64,000 bases of DNA from Azolla caroliniana (GCA_043228905.1 JBHGNT010000004.1:13516001-13580000); one strand, 5' to 3'; shown: positions 1 to 10,918, counted from the stretch's first letter. The notes: generated from the sequence alone by a model not told the origin. Made by a program: numbers and translations.

Positions 1-954
1 GAGTGGCTTCCGAGAGTCCATCGAATGAATCCGGTTTCCCTCGTAGTAGATGAGATCCCGCCGTAGCGCCTCCTTATGCTCGTCACAATCCCTCCGATCG
101 TGTTCGGCGCTATCGCACCAGATGCACCGTCGGTCCGTATACTTGGAGCTTGTGGGGCGGTCATCCGACTTCTTCACCATCGCGATCTTCAGATTCTCCA
201 TCTCCTTCAATAGTTGTTCCACCGTAGATGCATCAATCCCCTTCTCGGTTGTAGTCTCTCGAGCACTCAGTTGATGGTCTTCCAATCCGGTTCTCGGTTT
301 CGGAATCGGTTCCGAAACCCTCTTTTCCTCGTCGGCAAGCCATTGCCCCCTCTTCGTGTATCGCGCGACGATATCCCGCACGCTTTCCCATGTTTTGGTG
401 AGGCCGCTCTCCGTGGTCGTGTCCTCCAAGAGCACTCCGACATCTTTCCGGTCCCGGACGTCCACGGCTTGCAAGAACATGATCACCTTGTCCGGTACGA
501 GGATAGCTTGATCTCTCGCGGACAACCTCCCGAACCGGCTTTCAAATGCCGAAAACACATCAACGACCTTCAATCCCTTGTCCGGCGTCTCCACCCAATC
601 TTCGAATCCCCTTCGCGTCGCCTTGGAGGAATCCTCGATGGCGAACGTCCTCTTTAGCTCTACTTCAAACGCCTCCCATGTCGGATTTTGTTGTCGTAGT
701 CCATGGATGCTTGCTTGAAGCCCGTCGGTCGCCACCCGGTTGAAGGACGTCACTTGCAGTCCTTCCGATATTCCGCACCGTAGCATCTCCGCCTTGTAGT
801 CCCGAAGATACCGCGACACGTCTTTCCCGTTGAATTGCCCGTTTCGTTGCACGAGCCGCTCCACTGATGCCGCTATCTCCGACATCGCGCGTTGTTCTTG
901 TAGCATGCACTCGAACATCATCATCATGTTGCTAACCTCCGGTTGATTTTCCAT
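1..954 (-). CDS. Ty3/gypsy gag, open to window edge
   Basis: Reading the minus strand from ATG at 954, the frame stays open for about 318 codons to the window edge. It would form the capsid/nucleocapsid shell of an LTR retrotransposon. Near the C-terminus is a CCHC zinc knuckle, CIWCDSAEHDRRDC (CX2CX4HX4C). The N-terminal half aligns by eye with the gag at 43366-44244: both have GKDV(S/T)R(Y/F)L followed by a conserved AEML. The start sits just inside the primer-binding site, as expected for gag. No stop or frameshift is visible, so this is the best-preserved gag of this gypsy family here; protease and pol would lie beyond coordinate 1. Confidence 0.8.
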   Translation of the reverse strand, partial: MENQPEVSNMMMMFECMLQEQRAMSEIAASVERLVQRNGQFNGKDVSRYLRDYKAEMLRCGISEGLQVTSFNRVATDGLQASIHGLRQQNPTWEAFEVELKRTFAIEDSSKATRRGFEDWVETPDKGLKVVDVFSAFESRFGRLSARDQAILVPDKVIMFLQAVDVRDRKDVGVLLEDTTTESGLTKTWESVRDIVARYTKRGQWLADEEKRVSEPIPKPRTGLEDHQLSARETTTEKGIDASTVEQLLKEMENLKIAMVKKSDDRPTSSKYTDRRCIWCDSAEHDRRDCDEHKEALRRDLIYYEGNRIHSMDSRKPL

Positions 955-971
955 CTCCTTGCCACCCGGTG

Positions 972-989
972 TTCACGTCGGGTTCACCA
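972..989 (-). other. gypsy primer-binding site
   Basis: The minus strand reads TGGTGAACCCGACGTGAA directly inside the LTR. The same sequence with one change follows the LTR of element A at about 43305. Its position and leading TGG fit a tRNA primer-binding site. I did not assign the tRNA. Confidence 0.6.
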
Positions 990-993
990 AATG

Positions 994-1697
994 TGTCGTG
1001 CCCTTCGGCTCCGGATCGTTGCGTGAGTCGGGTGGGAACCGCCGAGGTTTTTGACTAGGAGGAAGAGGAATACAACTTAAGGCTAGTTATGAATAGTGGA
1101 AAGAGAAGTAAGATAGCAATCTCGTGAATCCCACGAGTTTAGTGTAATTAAAACAATATTTAGATTATAAGAGCAATTAGATGGCAAAATTCGTGAATCC
1201 CACGAATATATTAGATTGATCAAACCTTGTATATTAATCAACAACCTTATACATATTTCTCTCCTCCTTATATAAAGATGGAAGAGGCTAAGCATGGCTT
1301 CATGCTTTTTCACCTAAAGTGTCCATGCACACTAAATGTGCATGTGATGCTTTGTCATTTCCTAAATATAGGGCTCATGCACGCTAGATGTGCATGAGTC
1401 ACTTTTAATGGCACGTGTAAATAAAATATTCACACTCTAAAGAATAAACGATTTTTACCTTTTAATAAAGGTATGTGTAAATAAAGGTCTTATACGTATT
1501 AAATCTATATTTATAACACTAAAGATAAGTTATTACAATGGTAAAGTTGGGGTTTATCTACGTGGAGGTGCATGGTTTGAATCCTGCCCTATGCACGTGA
1601 TAAATTCTTTTGATATATTATTTATTTATTTATATGTATCTAAAATCGGATATATTATTTTATGGTTTTCACGTAGTGTGTGGAATACACTACGACA
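994..1697 (-). repeat. 5' LTR of minus-strand gypsy element
   Basis: This LTR begins on the minus strand with TGTCGTAGTG at 1697 and ends with ACGACA at 994, so it has short inverted ends. It lies immediately outside the primer-binding site. It was inserted in copia coding DNA: copia sequence resumes at 1698. It holds two 14-bp copies of CGTGAATCCCACGA (from about 1122 and 1190) and a tRNA-like module at 1531-1584. The left-hand LTR is outside the window, so the target duplication cannot be checked. Confidence 0.75.
1531..1584 (+). other. tRNA-like A-box/B-box module in LTR
   Basis: The A-box-like TATTACAATGG (1531-1541) lies 32 nt before the B-box-like GGTTTGAATCC (1574-1584). This is the spacing of internal Pol III promoters in tRNA genes. 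GGAGGTGCAT precedes the B box, and a matching GGAGGTGCAA/GGAGGTGTAA occurs in two other gypsy LTRs in the window. It is antisense to the element. No full cloverleaf can be drawn, so it is not called as a tRNA gene. Confidence 0.55.
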
Positions 1698-3480
1698 ACG
1701 CGCAAAGAGAAGGTGAAGAAGAAGATGTCGGAATATGATACCGGCAGTGAAGGGTTGGATCGGAACGAATCTAATCCTTCAAAGGAAGAAGGAAGATCTT
1801 TAGAAAGGAAGTCTGAACAGGCCAAGAAGGGCCTCAAACTAGGTAACAAAAAGTTACGCCGGTTAACCCGTCAAAAGAAAACCGTCATGAGGTTTGGATA
1901 CAATGAGTACATGGTGCATCACTATGCGTACATGACTAAGGTGGCGGAAGTGCGTGAGCTGGAGAGCTACGCATAAGTAGCAAAAGGCACAAATTGGTGT
2001 GCTGCTATGGAGGAAGGAATGCGGGCACTTGATGCCAACAACACATGGGACCTGGTTGACTCTCCCCGATAGTGGAAACTGATCGGTTACAAGTGGGTGT
2101 ACAAGGTAAAGTACAACGCTGACGGTTCGGTCAACTGGTACAAAGCCCGGTTAGTGGCAAAGGGATACACACAGACCGACGGAATCGACTACGACGAGAC
2201 ATTCGCTCCAGTAGCGAAGATGACGATGGTTTGTGTGGTACTGGCTGTTATTGTGGCAAGGGGATGGCATCTTCATCAAATGGATGTGAAGAATGCATTC
2301 CTTCAAGGTGATCTTGAAGAATGGGTCTATCTGACCCAACCCCCTGGTTTCCAATCGGAGGTGAACAAGTCGGGAGTGGGCCGACTCAAGAAGTCGCTTT
2401 ACGGTCTGAAACAAGCCCCCCGAGCTTGGAATGCGAAGATCACACACCGGTTGCGTAAGATGGGGTTTGTGGCCTGTAAGTCCAACTCTTCATTGTTCAT
2501 CTGGAATGGTTCGGTTTGCATTTTGCTTTATGTAGATGATTTAGTCATCACTGGACCCGGCCTCAATGAAATTGGCCGAGTGGAGTCCCAGCTGTCGGAC
2601 GCATTTGAAATGAGGGACCTAGGGGACCTTCATTATTTTCTTGGGATCGAGGTGATCTGGACCCCCGACGACATATTGCTCTCACAACACCATTATGTGT
2701 TGAATATGTTGTACAAGTTCGGCATGACGGAATGCTGACCGATCTCCACACCCCTAGACCAGAACCTGAAGCTACATCCCGACTCTGGACAGGGCAAATT
2801 GTTGGAAGCCTCATATACTTCACAATCACTCGACCCAACATCAGTTACCCGGTCGGAGTGATCAAACAGTTCATGCAGAAGCCAACCGTCGAGCACATTC
2901 AGTGCACACATCGGATACTCCGATATGTTAGTGGCACGAAGTACCGGGAATTGTTATACTGACACGATATAGCTGGGAAGCTAGTCAGATATACCGATGC
3001 CGACTGGGCTGGTGATGCATTGTATTGCCAATCCACATCCGGTTATATGTTTTCTCTTGGTAGTATGGTTGTTGCGTGGAGCAGCAAAAAGCAGCCGACA
3101 ATGTCTTTGTCGAGCACTGAGGCTGAATACCGGGGCACTACCATTGCCCCCTATGAAGCCATATGGCTTCGCCAACTGCTGCGAGACCTCCGGATCGAAG
3201 TGCCGACCCTGATCTTGATCTATTGCGACAATGTAAGCAGCATACAACTCGCCAAAAACCATGTATTCCATGCTCGAACAAAGCACATAGAAGTGCATTA
3301 TCACTTTGTTCGTGAGCGGGTCCTGAGCGGTGAAGTTGAACTTCGGTATTTTCACACGGATTGGCAGGTTGCCGACATCTTCACCAAGCCGCTTAGATCG
3401 GACACGTTGCAACATTTTTCGGAGATTCCTGGCATTCAACATCTCGATGTGCCGCACTTGAGGGGGAGAGTAGGACCGTG
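1698..3480 (+). pseudogene. Ty1/copia pol remnant (RT-RNase H), element F
   Basis: This is the C-terminal half of a copia polyprotein: linker, reverse transcriptase and RNase H. Visible motifs are RFGYNEYM at the RT linker, NAFLQGDLEE, KKSLYGLKQAPRAWN, LLYVDDLVITG (catalytic YVDD), YTDADWAGD and SSTEAEY of RNase H, and IFTKPL near the end. It is broken by stops (TAA after LESYA, TAG near 2070, TGA at 2736-2738, TGA at 2961-2963) and by a deletion-frameshift near 2780. A minus-strand gypsy element interrupts its 5' side at 1697/1698. It belongs to the same family as elements B, E and K. Confidence 0.85.
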
Positions 3481-3850
3481 AACGGATGGCACCGGACAAG
3501 GAGTCGGAGAGGAAGAAAGAACCAGGGGGGGAGGTAAGAAGAAAAATGAAGCCAAGCTAACCAAAGGAGTGGGCACATCCGAACAAGTCGGAGAAAGCGG
3601 CAAAGGCGGTAGAGTCAAGAAGGACAGAACCGATCGGAAGCAGGCCAAGACCCGAACGTGGTCCGATGTGGTGAAGGTCCTAAAAACAGAAGACGAGTTG
3701 GAGACTATCAACTCGGACAAGAGCCGAAAGAGTAGGAGGCAACCGATTCCGACAAGAGCTGGAACGAAATGGAGGAAGCCGATTCGGTTCAAGATTCGGA
3801 GGAGTCGGATGAACTAAAGGCCAAGCGGACGAGAAGGTAGCGGAAGTTGA
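3481..3850 (+). repeat. copia F 3' spacer region
   Basis: After the pol stop there is a purine-rich stretch in charged codons (Glu, Lys, Arg, Ser). It matches, in reverse orientation, the spacer between pol and the 3' LTR in elements B (34190-34540) and E (48443-48870). No LTR follows, so element F is truncated here. Confidence 0.55.
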
Positions 3851-3959
3851 CACTGATATAGAGGAACCGATGGGTAGACAAGTGTCGAAGTCATAGCAGT
3901 AAGGGAACTGAGAGTTTTAGACCGTGAGGTCGATACAAGGAGTGCGCGCAGTATACAAT

Positions 3960-4490
3960 CGGTGGATGGGTGTATGTGAGGGAGAATGAGAGTGAAAGAG
4001 AGAGAGAGAGAGAGAGAAAGATGAGAAAGATATATATGTACAAAGTTTAGAGAAAGAGAGAGATACACTAAAAACTAATTCATATTAACAAACTTAAAAG
4101 GTAATACAAAGGAATGGTCGATGTGGCAAACTAGTTTCGCTCTTAAAGAGCTCATCAGTGCACATGACCATGTAGAATTTGAGGGGTTTTTATAGGGAAG
4201 ATAAGGGGGGGGGGGAGTGTGTGTGTGTGTGTATGTGTGTGTGAGTGTTCAAATTTGATGATGTGGGAGGTATGGGGGTTGATATATTTGGTGTGGGATA
4301 AAAGATTTTATGGGCTTATTTGAAAACAAGTAGGGGAGTGTGAGAGAGAAAGAGAGAGGAAGGGTAGAAGAGAAGTGTGTGATGTGGGAGTTAGGGAGGG
4401 TGAAGTATATTGGTGTGTATGAAAAGATTGTATGGAGATCTTTGAAAACAGGAGGGGGGTATGAGAGGGCAAGGGTAGGAAGCTAAATTG
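3960..4490. repeat. low-complexity (GA)n / G-run / (GT)n tract
   Basis: The stretch holds GA dinucleotide runs near 3985-4015, a run of about a dozen G near 4205-4215 followed by GT repeats, and more GA-rich blocks. No gene is seen. The rest of 3850-4610 is purine-rich and holds nothing recognised. Confidence 0.7.
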
Positions 4491-4613
4491 AGAACAATTG
4501 GAGGGTAGATTGGAAATTAAAGTGGAGGAGGAAAGGGTAGAGTGAGATTAAGAAGAATGAAAGAGGGAGGGATAGAAGAATATTACAAAAAGAGGGAGGG
4601 GTAGAGCGATAAT

Positions 4614-4860
4614 AGAACACCAACGGATGTGAGCAACCATGTGCGGTCCTCACAAGAGACACAAACACCAACGGAAATGAGCGACCATGTGCGGTCCTCA
4701 CCGGGAATTGGAACACCAATGAGCATGAGAGACCACATACAGTCCTCACCAAAGACGCGAACACCAACGGGCATGAGCGATCATGTGTGGTCCTCACCGG
4801 AGACACGAACACCAACAGATGTGAGCGACCTTGCACGGTCCTCACCGGGAACTGGAACAA
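4614..4860 (+). repeat. 48-bp minisatellite, five copies
   Basis: Five diverged 48-bp units stand in tandem. Because 48 is 16 codons, the + frame stays open and reads a 16-residue repeat of the type MSDHVRSSPETRTPTG. The frame is open from about 4629 to 4880. Copies differ at many bases but not in length. No known domain is recognised; it may be a remnant of a coding exon or a noncoding repeat that happens to be open. Confidence 0.75.
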
Positions 4861-4963
4861 TTGACGACAATGAAGGCTAGGCAAAGTAGTGTTGATGACA
4901 ACAACAAGAGAGTTGAAGATGATGATGTCGAAGACGAGGCAATGAAGGTAATGATGTTGATGA

Positions 4964-5404
4964 AGCGACTTTGGAAGAAATGAGTTTGACTATGGCAATG
5001 ATGGAAACAGAGAAAGAGATAAAGAGGATAAGAAACATAGAGATCGAGGTGTTGAGGTTCTGAAGAAACAAAAATACACAGATATAGAGGATGAGAGAAA
5101 ACACAAAGACAAGGATGAAGGTGATAGGAAAGACAGTGAAAGGGACGGAGATAATAAGAAACACATTGATAGAGATAGAAACCATAGGAAACACACAGAG
5201 AAGGATGACAATGACAAAAAATGCAAAGATAGGGATGTGGAAGATGATAAGAAGTGCAAAGATAGAGATGATGATGAGAATAAACTAAGAGATAGAGATG
5301 GTGAGGAAGATAGAAAACGAAGGGATGTTGATGATGGTAACTCTAGAACCAATGACGGTGACGATGGTAACTCTAGAAGCAAGGGCAATGACGAAGATGG
5401 GTAA
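4964..5404 (+). pseudogene. Lys/Asp/Arg-rich ORF without start codon
   Basis: The frame is open for 146 codons after a TGA at 4961 and ends with TAA at 5402-5404, with no ATG inside. It is dominated by K, D, E, R and N, with clusters such as HKDKDEGDRKD and KKCKDRDVEDDKK. Such tails are common in splicing-associated and chromatin proteins, but composition alone cannot identify it. It could be an orphan exon, a decayed gene or purine-rich noncoding DNA. The minus strand gives long Ser/Leu/Phe frames that are shadows of this bias. Confidence 0.35.
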
Positions 5405-6100
5405 TGCTTCTAGTAGGGAGGGATTCAAACTATCAAGGACACACCAACGCTAGACTATGACAAAGCACAGATGACAAGGCTACGACTGATAAGGTTACGA
5501 ATGTGGAACTCGACGTGATGATGCTAGAAACTCGAGAAGTTGGGAGCAATGAGATGAGGAACTTAAGACTCTAGGAACAATACAAGAGCATAAAGACAAA
5601 GATGTAAATCAAGGAGAGAAGATGGGCTAAACAAGAATACTAGATTGATGTGTCAATGACTGGTGTTGAATCCCTACAAAGGGACCAAGGAGGTTACAAG
5701 TATTTATACTTTGGGTCGAAGTACATGCATTATAATATTTTGGAGAATATTCTAGAACCCTCTAGAACCTTCTAGTTCTAAAACTTTCTAAAAGCTCCTA
5801 GAACTTGAAATAGATAATCTACTAATAATCTACTAAGATATACATAACATGACCATATATTTGGATGTGTTGGTTAGAACACAATACTTGCCTATATATG
5901 TCAAGAGGTCAAGAGTTCTAGAACCTTATAGTTCTAAAACTTTCTAAACACTCCTAGAACTTGAAATAGATAATCTACTAATAATCTACTAAGGTATATA
6001 TAACATGACCATATATTTGGATGTATTGGTTAGAACACAATACTTGACAATACTTGACTATATATGTCAAGAGGTCAAGAGTTCAAATCTTGACATGAAT
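5405..6100 (-). repeat. LTR-like fragment with 156-bp tandem duplication
   Basis: The stretch carries GACTGGTGTTGAATCC near 5660, whose reverse complement resembles the CAACGCCAGTCTTAAG part of the LTR at 62021-62425; similar pieces occur at about 15360 and 23670. It is therefore probably a minus-oriented LTR. A 156-bp unit is repeated in tandem (5775-5930 and 5931-6090). Each copy ends in a tRNA-like stretch, the second with AGTTCAAATCT at 6080-6090. The fragment abuts, and probably removed, the 5' end of the methyltransferase gene. Confidence 0.5.
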
Positions 6101-6117
6101 GGAGAGAGTTAATGTAG

Positions 6118-8588
6118 TGTAAACTGGTCAGGAAAGGGCAAGTGTTTAATCTGCCTATAACACACATCCATCGACCCCCTATTGATGAAGACCACTTGAG
6201 ATTAGAGAGCCACATCGAATGCATGTTCAAAATCTCAAGAAAAAAATGAAAATTAATCCTCATGCTACCGTTGTGCCTTTTATTGTTATGGTGGATCCTG
6301 AAGAATGTGAAACCATTGAAGATTTTGATATAAGAAAGCATGATCAATATAATTACTTTGTCATTGGTGGATCGCATTCAGCGGAGGCACGTCGGCAACT
6401 TGTGAGAGAACATCCAACGACTTTCTTCTTCAAGTATGTCGAGTGCAAAATTTACTTGGGTCTCACAACTGAAGAGGCAAAGTTGTTGGCATGGGACCAC
6501 AATAACGATAATGACTATAGGTAGAAAATGTCATCGATTGAGCGTATAAGGTTCTTCCACCACGAGTGTTTGGACGTCAAACAAAAGTTTGGTGTGATGC
6601 TACATCCAAGCCTACGACGTCAATGCTTCCATGAAGTCGGCATTGTGGTAGATGATAATGTTAAGTCCGATGGTCCTCGAAAAATATGAGTCTTGGTTTC
6701 AACTGGCCTTTAGAGATGGAGAAGTATGGGACCTACAGGATCAAATCTTGTCAATGTGGGAGAATAAGGAGGTCAAGGGTCAACGACAAAAGAAATTTAA
6801 GGTAGACCCTCAACTAGAATTAAAGTCACAAGCGGCCAAGAAAATTGACTTGACAATTGAAGAAGCGGCTGACGACATGAAGTTGTCTCTATGGAGAGCG
6901 ATGCAAGGTATTAAGGACGAGCAGCTTCTTGTGTCTGTTTTGTCAAGGGTTGTGGCCAAAGATTTAAGCCTTGAAGAAATGGTCACTCAGTTCAATAAGT
7001 AAGTCTTTCAAATACTGATATTGAAGTCTATATGGTGCAATTGAAATTTCTAATCTCGTTTTCTAATTTCATAGTCATAAGGTGTACATGAAGATCCAAG
7101 AAGTTATGATGAAACAACTTGGATGTATAACTTGGGAACAAGTGACCGAGGATTATCCTCTAACGTCTTCATATAAGGCGTTATCAGAGTATTTTATTCC
7201 ATTCAAGGATTGGGTTAGTATTGGTGGTTTTTCATTAAGCTTTCATCATATCTAGAGCTTGTATAATAAAACTTGATGTCCTATTGCTTCTATTAAAAAA
7301 CGTGTCATGGCAAGAAACAAGGAGAAGTTAAGGATATATACGATTTCCGGACATCCTTCCTTGCACATCTCGAGAGAGCCAGAAAAGAAAAGGATCGTCG
7401 CTTAGTCAAGGCGTACGAAATGGAGGAAGATAGCTCCTTCAAAAAATTTAGCCACAAAAAAGATATTATGAGAGATCTTTACTACAATGTGGTTTGCGGC
7501 GATGTCGTTGACATGATCCAAAAAGTGCCAAAGAAGGAATATACACTAATGATTGCGGATATTCCTTACGGATTTCGAATGGCAGGGTCATCATACGACG
7601 ATGAACCGTTTAGGTTTAAACAATTGGAGAAGATGGTCAAGGATTTTGCTGAGCTAACAATTGTATCCTTGTGGAGAATAGTTTTCTTTCATAGTATGGA
7701 CCAAGGGTACTCGGTAGCTCAAGCTTTGAGATCTCGTTGCCATGGCATCGAGAACCTTGCATGGTAAGGATTATTTATATGTCTCATTCACTATATTGCC
7801 TTTCTTAAGATTGTTCAATCTATTCTTAACTCGATGTAATATTTTTTATAGGATAAAAACCAATGTAAATAGAGGGCCAACTTTTCGGTTCGTTAATGCC
7901 ATTGAATACATCACGGTTGGCTACTTCGATGAAATTAAGAAACAAAGAATCAAGGAGCATTCTAATGAAGTGGGAGGTTCAAATATGCCGGTGTATCCAG
8001 CAGTGATACGGAAATTGCAACATGTCACCACGACAGAACGGGGACTTGTCAACCCATACCAAAAACCTCAACAACTTATGATGCGCTTGATCGAGATGTT
8101 TTTTGTCGAAGGAGACTGGATATTAGATCTCTTTTCTGGCACAGGTATTCCTCGAACTAGGGTAACGATCTTGAGATAACCAATACTGAATCTTTTTTGT
8201 TTGAGAACTAATTCTTCTTGTTACTTTCTTCACAGGAACAACGTTTGCATGTGCATTGAAGCTCTTTAGAAACACAGTTGCATTGGAGAAGGACGAGAAG
8301 CAGGTTATATTTATAAACATGAGGATTAAGGCTTTGTGGGGGTGCCCAAACTAGGACGAGGAGGTCGGTGCAAAGAACCTCGCTGATACAGAAAAGTTTC
8401 AACCTGCTTCGCGAGAGCCTATTCCTCCGTTAGCCGGGGAACCAGGGGAGCTAATAGAGCTTGATGATGAGCTTATAGAAGATATTTCATTGGCTCAACT
8501 AACAGGGGAAGCCAATGCACGTATAGCCGAAGAGACTTCTATACAGGATGATGAAGAAAATGACATTGACGATTTGATTGCTGTGTAA
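6118..8588 (+). pseudogene. ParB-like / beta-class DNA amino-methyltransferase fusion, decayed, five exons
   Basis: The predicted role is sequence-guided methylation of adenine-N6 or cytosine-N4 in DNA. The N-terminal part (6121-6600) resembles a ParB N-terminal domain: FNLPITHIHRPPIDEDH, then YFVIGGSHSAEARRQL, then GLTTEEAKLLAWDHN. The C-terminal part has beta-class methyltransferase motifs in the expected order: catalytic ADIPYGF (DPPY-like), NPYQKP before motif I, and GDWILDLFSGTGTTFACAL split exactly across an intron. Introns are 6999-7074, 7214-7314 (acceptor least sure), 7764-7851 and 8145-8235; all restore frame. Damage: frameshifts near 6218 and in an A-run at 6680-6684, TAG at 6522-6524 (probably from CAG) and TAG at 8352-8354. 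The 5' end is missing. The acidic C-terminal tail ends at TAA 8586-8588. The fused layout is known from prophage and bacterial methylases. It lies just inside a TIR (9508-9539) and may be transposon cargo. Confidence 0.8.
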
Positions 8589-9507
8589 TAGACTCTATGA
8601 AGAAAATGACATTGACGATTTGTTTGGATTTCACATTATTAATACAAATTTTGGGTTTTACTTGGTGGATTCTATTCTTTATAATCTTCTATATGTTTCA
8701 ATTTTATTTTTATATACTTAGTTAGTAGACTTATGACATTGGTTTCACCGCGTGCATAGCTGACTACCAAATTTATGGAGAAACATGAATTAGTTTAAAT
8801 TGAGGCTGATTTTGGTCCAAGTTTACCTTAACATAACATGGTCATAGAATTGTTGCCATGATTGTCCATGTTGTTATTATGGATCTTTGTCTGCTATTGT
8901 TAAAACTATTATGTTTCTATTCCATTGCTGCTTAGATTGTGTAGTGTGTTGATAATGGTTCCATTAGCGTTATCCACATGTTTTTAAATGCTTGTAGTTG
9001 CACTAGCGTTATCGTTTGGAGTTTGATCCCGTGTGAATCACCTAAGCGATAGAGTAGATTAATTTTAAATACAAGTATGAAAGCCTTAATAGGTTTGTTA
9101 TTTCCAATCACATTATCCTAAAGTTCACTGTCTTACATTGTCCACAATTATATACATGAACGTATAGGTCAAAGTATAAATTATAACTCATTTTATTAGT
9201 ATGGTTACAAGTACACCTCATACTTTTGTAAAACTTACCAAATTAATATAAGTCTTTAACTTAGTGTTTCCCATGTCACACATTAATGACATATTGAACC
9301 ATTGTTGAACTTTATTATGCCTACATTAACTTATTAACATGTCCAAACTTGCATGATTTCTAATGATCTCCACTCGTAGACCTATCATGTATTTTTATAT
9401 TTGCAAATTCTAGTCAAGTTGTGGAATATGTGATACTAGTGCATCCAATTTTTGTAGAGAGGAGGGTGTATTTGGATAGTTTCAAGAAGATTCTACAAGT
9501 GGAATGT
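8589..9507. other. AT-rich stretch, no gene seen
   Basis: No coding frame, RNA gene or clear repeat is seen. Near the right edge, 9495-9524 can fold: CAAGTGGAA is followed by TTCCACTTG, the second arm being part of the TIR. Confidence 0.5.
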
Positions 9508-9539
9508 GCAATCCTTCCACTTGTGAATGTGAACGTGTT
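9508..9539 (+). repeat. terminal inverted repeat, copy 1
   Basis: This 32-bp sequence contains CCACTTGTGAATGTGAACG and ends GAACGTGTT. It recurs at 22781-22812 with three differences, all transitions. Similarity stops outside the 32 bp on both sides. It is followed by AGTA (9540-9543) and then, without a gap, copia RNase H coding sequence in frame, so this is a transposon/target boundary. Confidence 0.7.
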
Positions 9540-9905
9540 AGTATACAACTAGCCCGAAATCCGGTCTTCCATGCCCAAACGTAGCATATTGAGGTGCACT
9601 ACCACTATGTTCGGGAGTGTATCATCGGGGGAGACATCGATCTTCAACATGTCGGCACTGACCATGAAACGATTAATATCTTTAGCAAAGCGCTTGGAGC
9701 AGACAAGCTTCAACAATTTTTGATGGTGCTTGGCCCTTCGGCCACTCGACATCTCAAGCTTGAGGGGGAGGGAAGCCAGACAAGAACCGAGATGAGTCGG
9801 AAGCCAAAAGCAATGGAACCCAGAACTAACAAGTGTCGAAAACTGACAAGGGCGACGCCGAAAGCCGAACTAAAAGTTGGACAACACACTTGAGCTTAAG
9901 GGGGG
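9540..9905 (+). pseudogene. copia RNase H 3' half and tail
   Basis: From the TIR boundary the frame reads SIQLARNPVFHAQ, a stop, then HIEVHYHYVRE and the end of a copia polyprotein, finishing with TGA near 9893. The upstream half of the same RNase H is not here but lies reversed at 22813-23010. A polypurine tract (AAGGGGGG) at about 9898-9905 leads into the LTR. Confidence 0.75.
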
Positions 9906-10234
9906 TGTTGACACATCAAGCTCAACTAGTTTAGTCAACCGTGTAACTTAATACTTACATAAATAGGATTTAGTTAATGTGTTGACTATAAAGTCTTAAA
10001 TAAGATTTTTTTACTTGTACTTAAGTGAGATACATTCTAGATCCCCCACTTCCAAGTTCATTTAATAGAGGACTTCCACCCTTGTACCTATATTCTCCTC
10101 TCACGTGTGCACCATTGCACATGCGATGTATACGTATCCCATTGTGGGTATTTTTGTAACTTGATGCTTATTATTATAGAGCCTTGCTCTTGTTAATCAT
10201 CCCCCATTTTGTCATATTGTTCATAAGCGTACTT

Positions 10235-10265
<31 letters not shown>

Positions 10266-10361
10266 ACTTCCTTTTTCTCTCACACACACACATATCACAT
10301 AGTCTTCCGTTGCTTAATCACATACGTGATTAACTAATAGTTAATTACCTAATTATTTACA
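9906..10361 (+). repeat. copia 3' LTR (element H)
   Basis: It begins TGTTGACACATCAAGC immediately after the polypurine tract and ends near AATTATTTACA. It resembles, in reverse complement, the LTRs of element J (25973-26415 and 29476-30212), including the shared CTAATTA end. It contains a CT microsatellite at about 10232-10260. Confidence 0.7.
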
Positions 10362-10918
10362 GATAATTAATCATAGTTTTGCTTTGATATCTCTTGTCCC
10401 AACTATGTTTTGAGGACTTTTTGAGACGCCCATGGTTTATAGTTGTCACACATGTGACCACCTTATATGCAGTATATAGTATAAGGTCCATGATCCATCC
10501 ATACAATAACCACCTTATATGCAATATATAGTATAAGGTTCATCATTACCATCACGATTTATCTAGAGATGAGGGGATCCCATGGTGCATTAGGGATAGG
10601 GTATCATATCATATTCCATCCATTTTAAATTTTATTTAATCTACGAAAAAATAAAACAGAAACAATGTATTTATGTATGTATGTGTACGACTCCTTCCGT
10701 ATTTCCATCCAAGCCTTCTTTTACTGCTGGAACTAACTAAACCATCTCCTTGCTTCGTGATCTACATCTGTAGGTAGATTCTGTGGAGTATTGCGATAAT
10801 TACAGACAAACTTATCATGTAACGTCGGTATTATTTACAATTATTTATTGTAGCGCCTTTTTATCCGTTGGAAGACCCAGACATCATTATTTGGCTTACC
10901 TTAAAGCAGGGCCTCTTC
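10362..10918 (+). promoter_or_regulatory. upstream region of PPR gene with direct repeat
   Basis: Two near-identical 34-bp copies at 10457-10490 and 10509-10542 contain ACCTTATATGC and ATAGTATAAGGT, which are themselves partly inverted. They lie 430-460 bp before the PPR start codon. The region is otherwise AT-rich. Any promoter role is inference. Confidence 0.35.

Noticed and set aside
4814-5388. Serine/leucine-rich minus-strand ORFs
   Set aside because: They are reverse shadows of purine-rich sequence and have no domain.
10868-10918. PPR start upstream of 10919
   Set aside because: The frame is open, but the codon at 10868 is TTG and no in-frame ATG precedes 10919.
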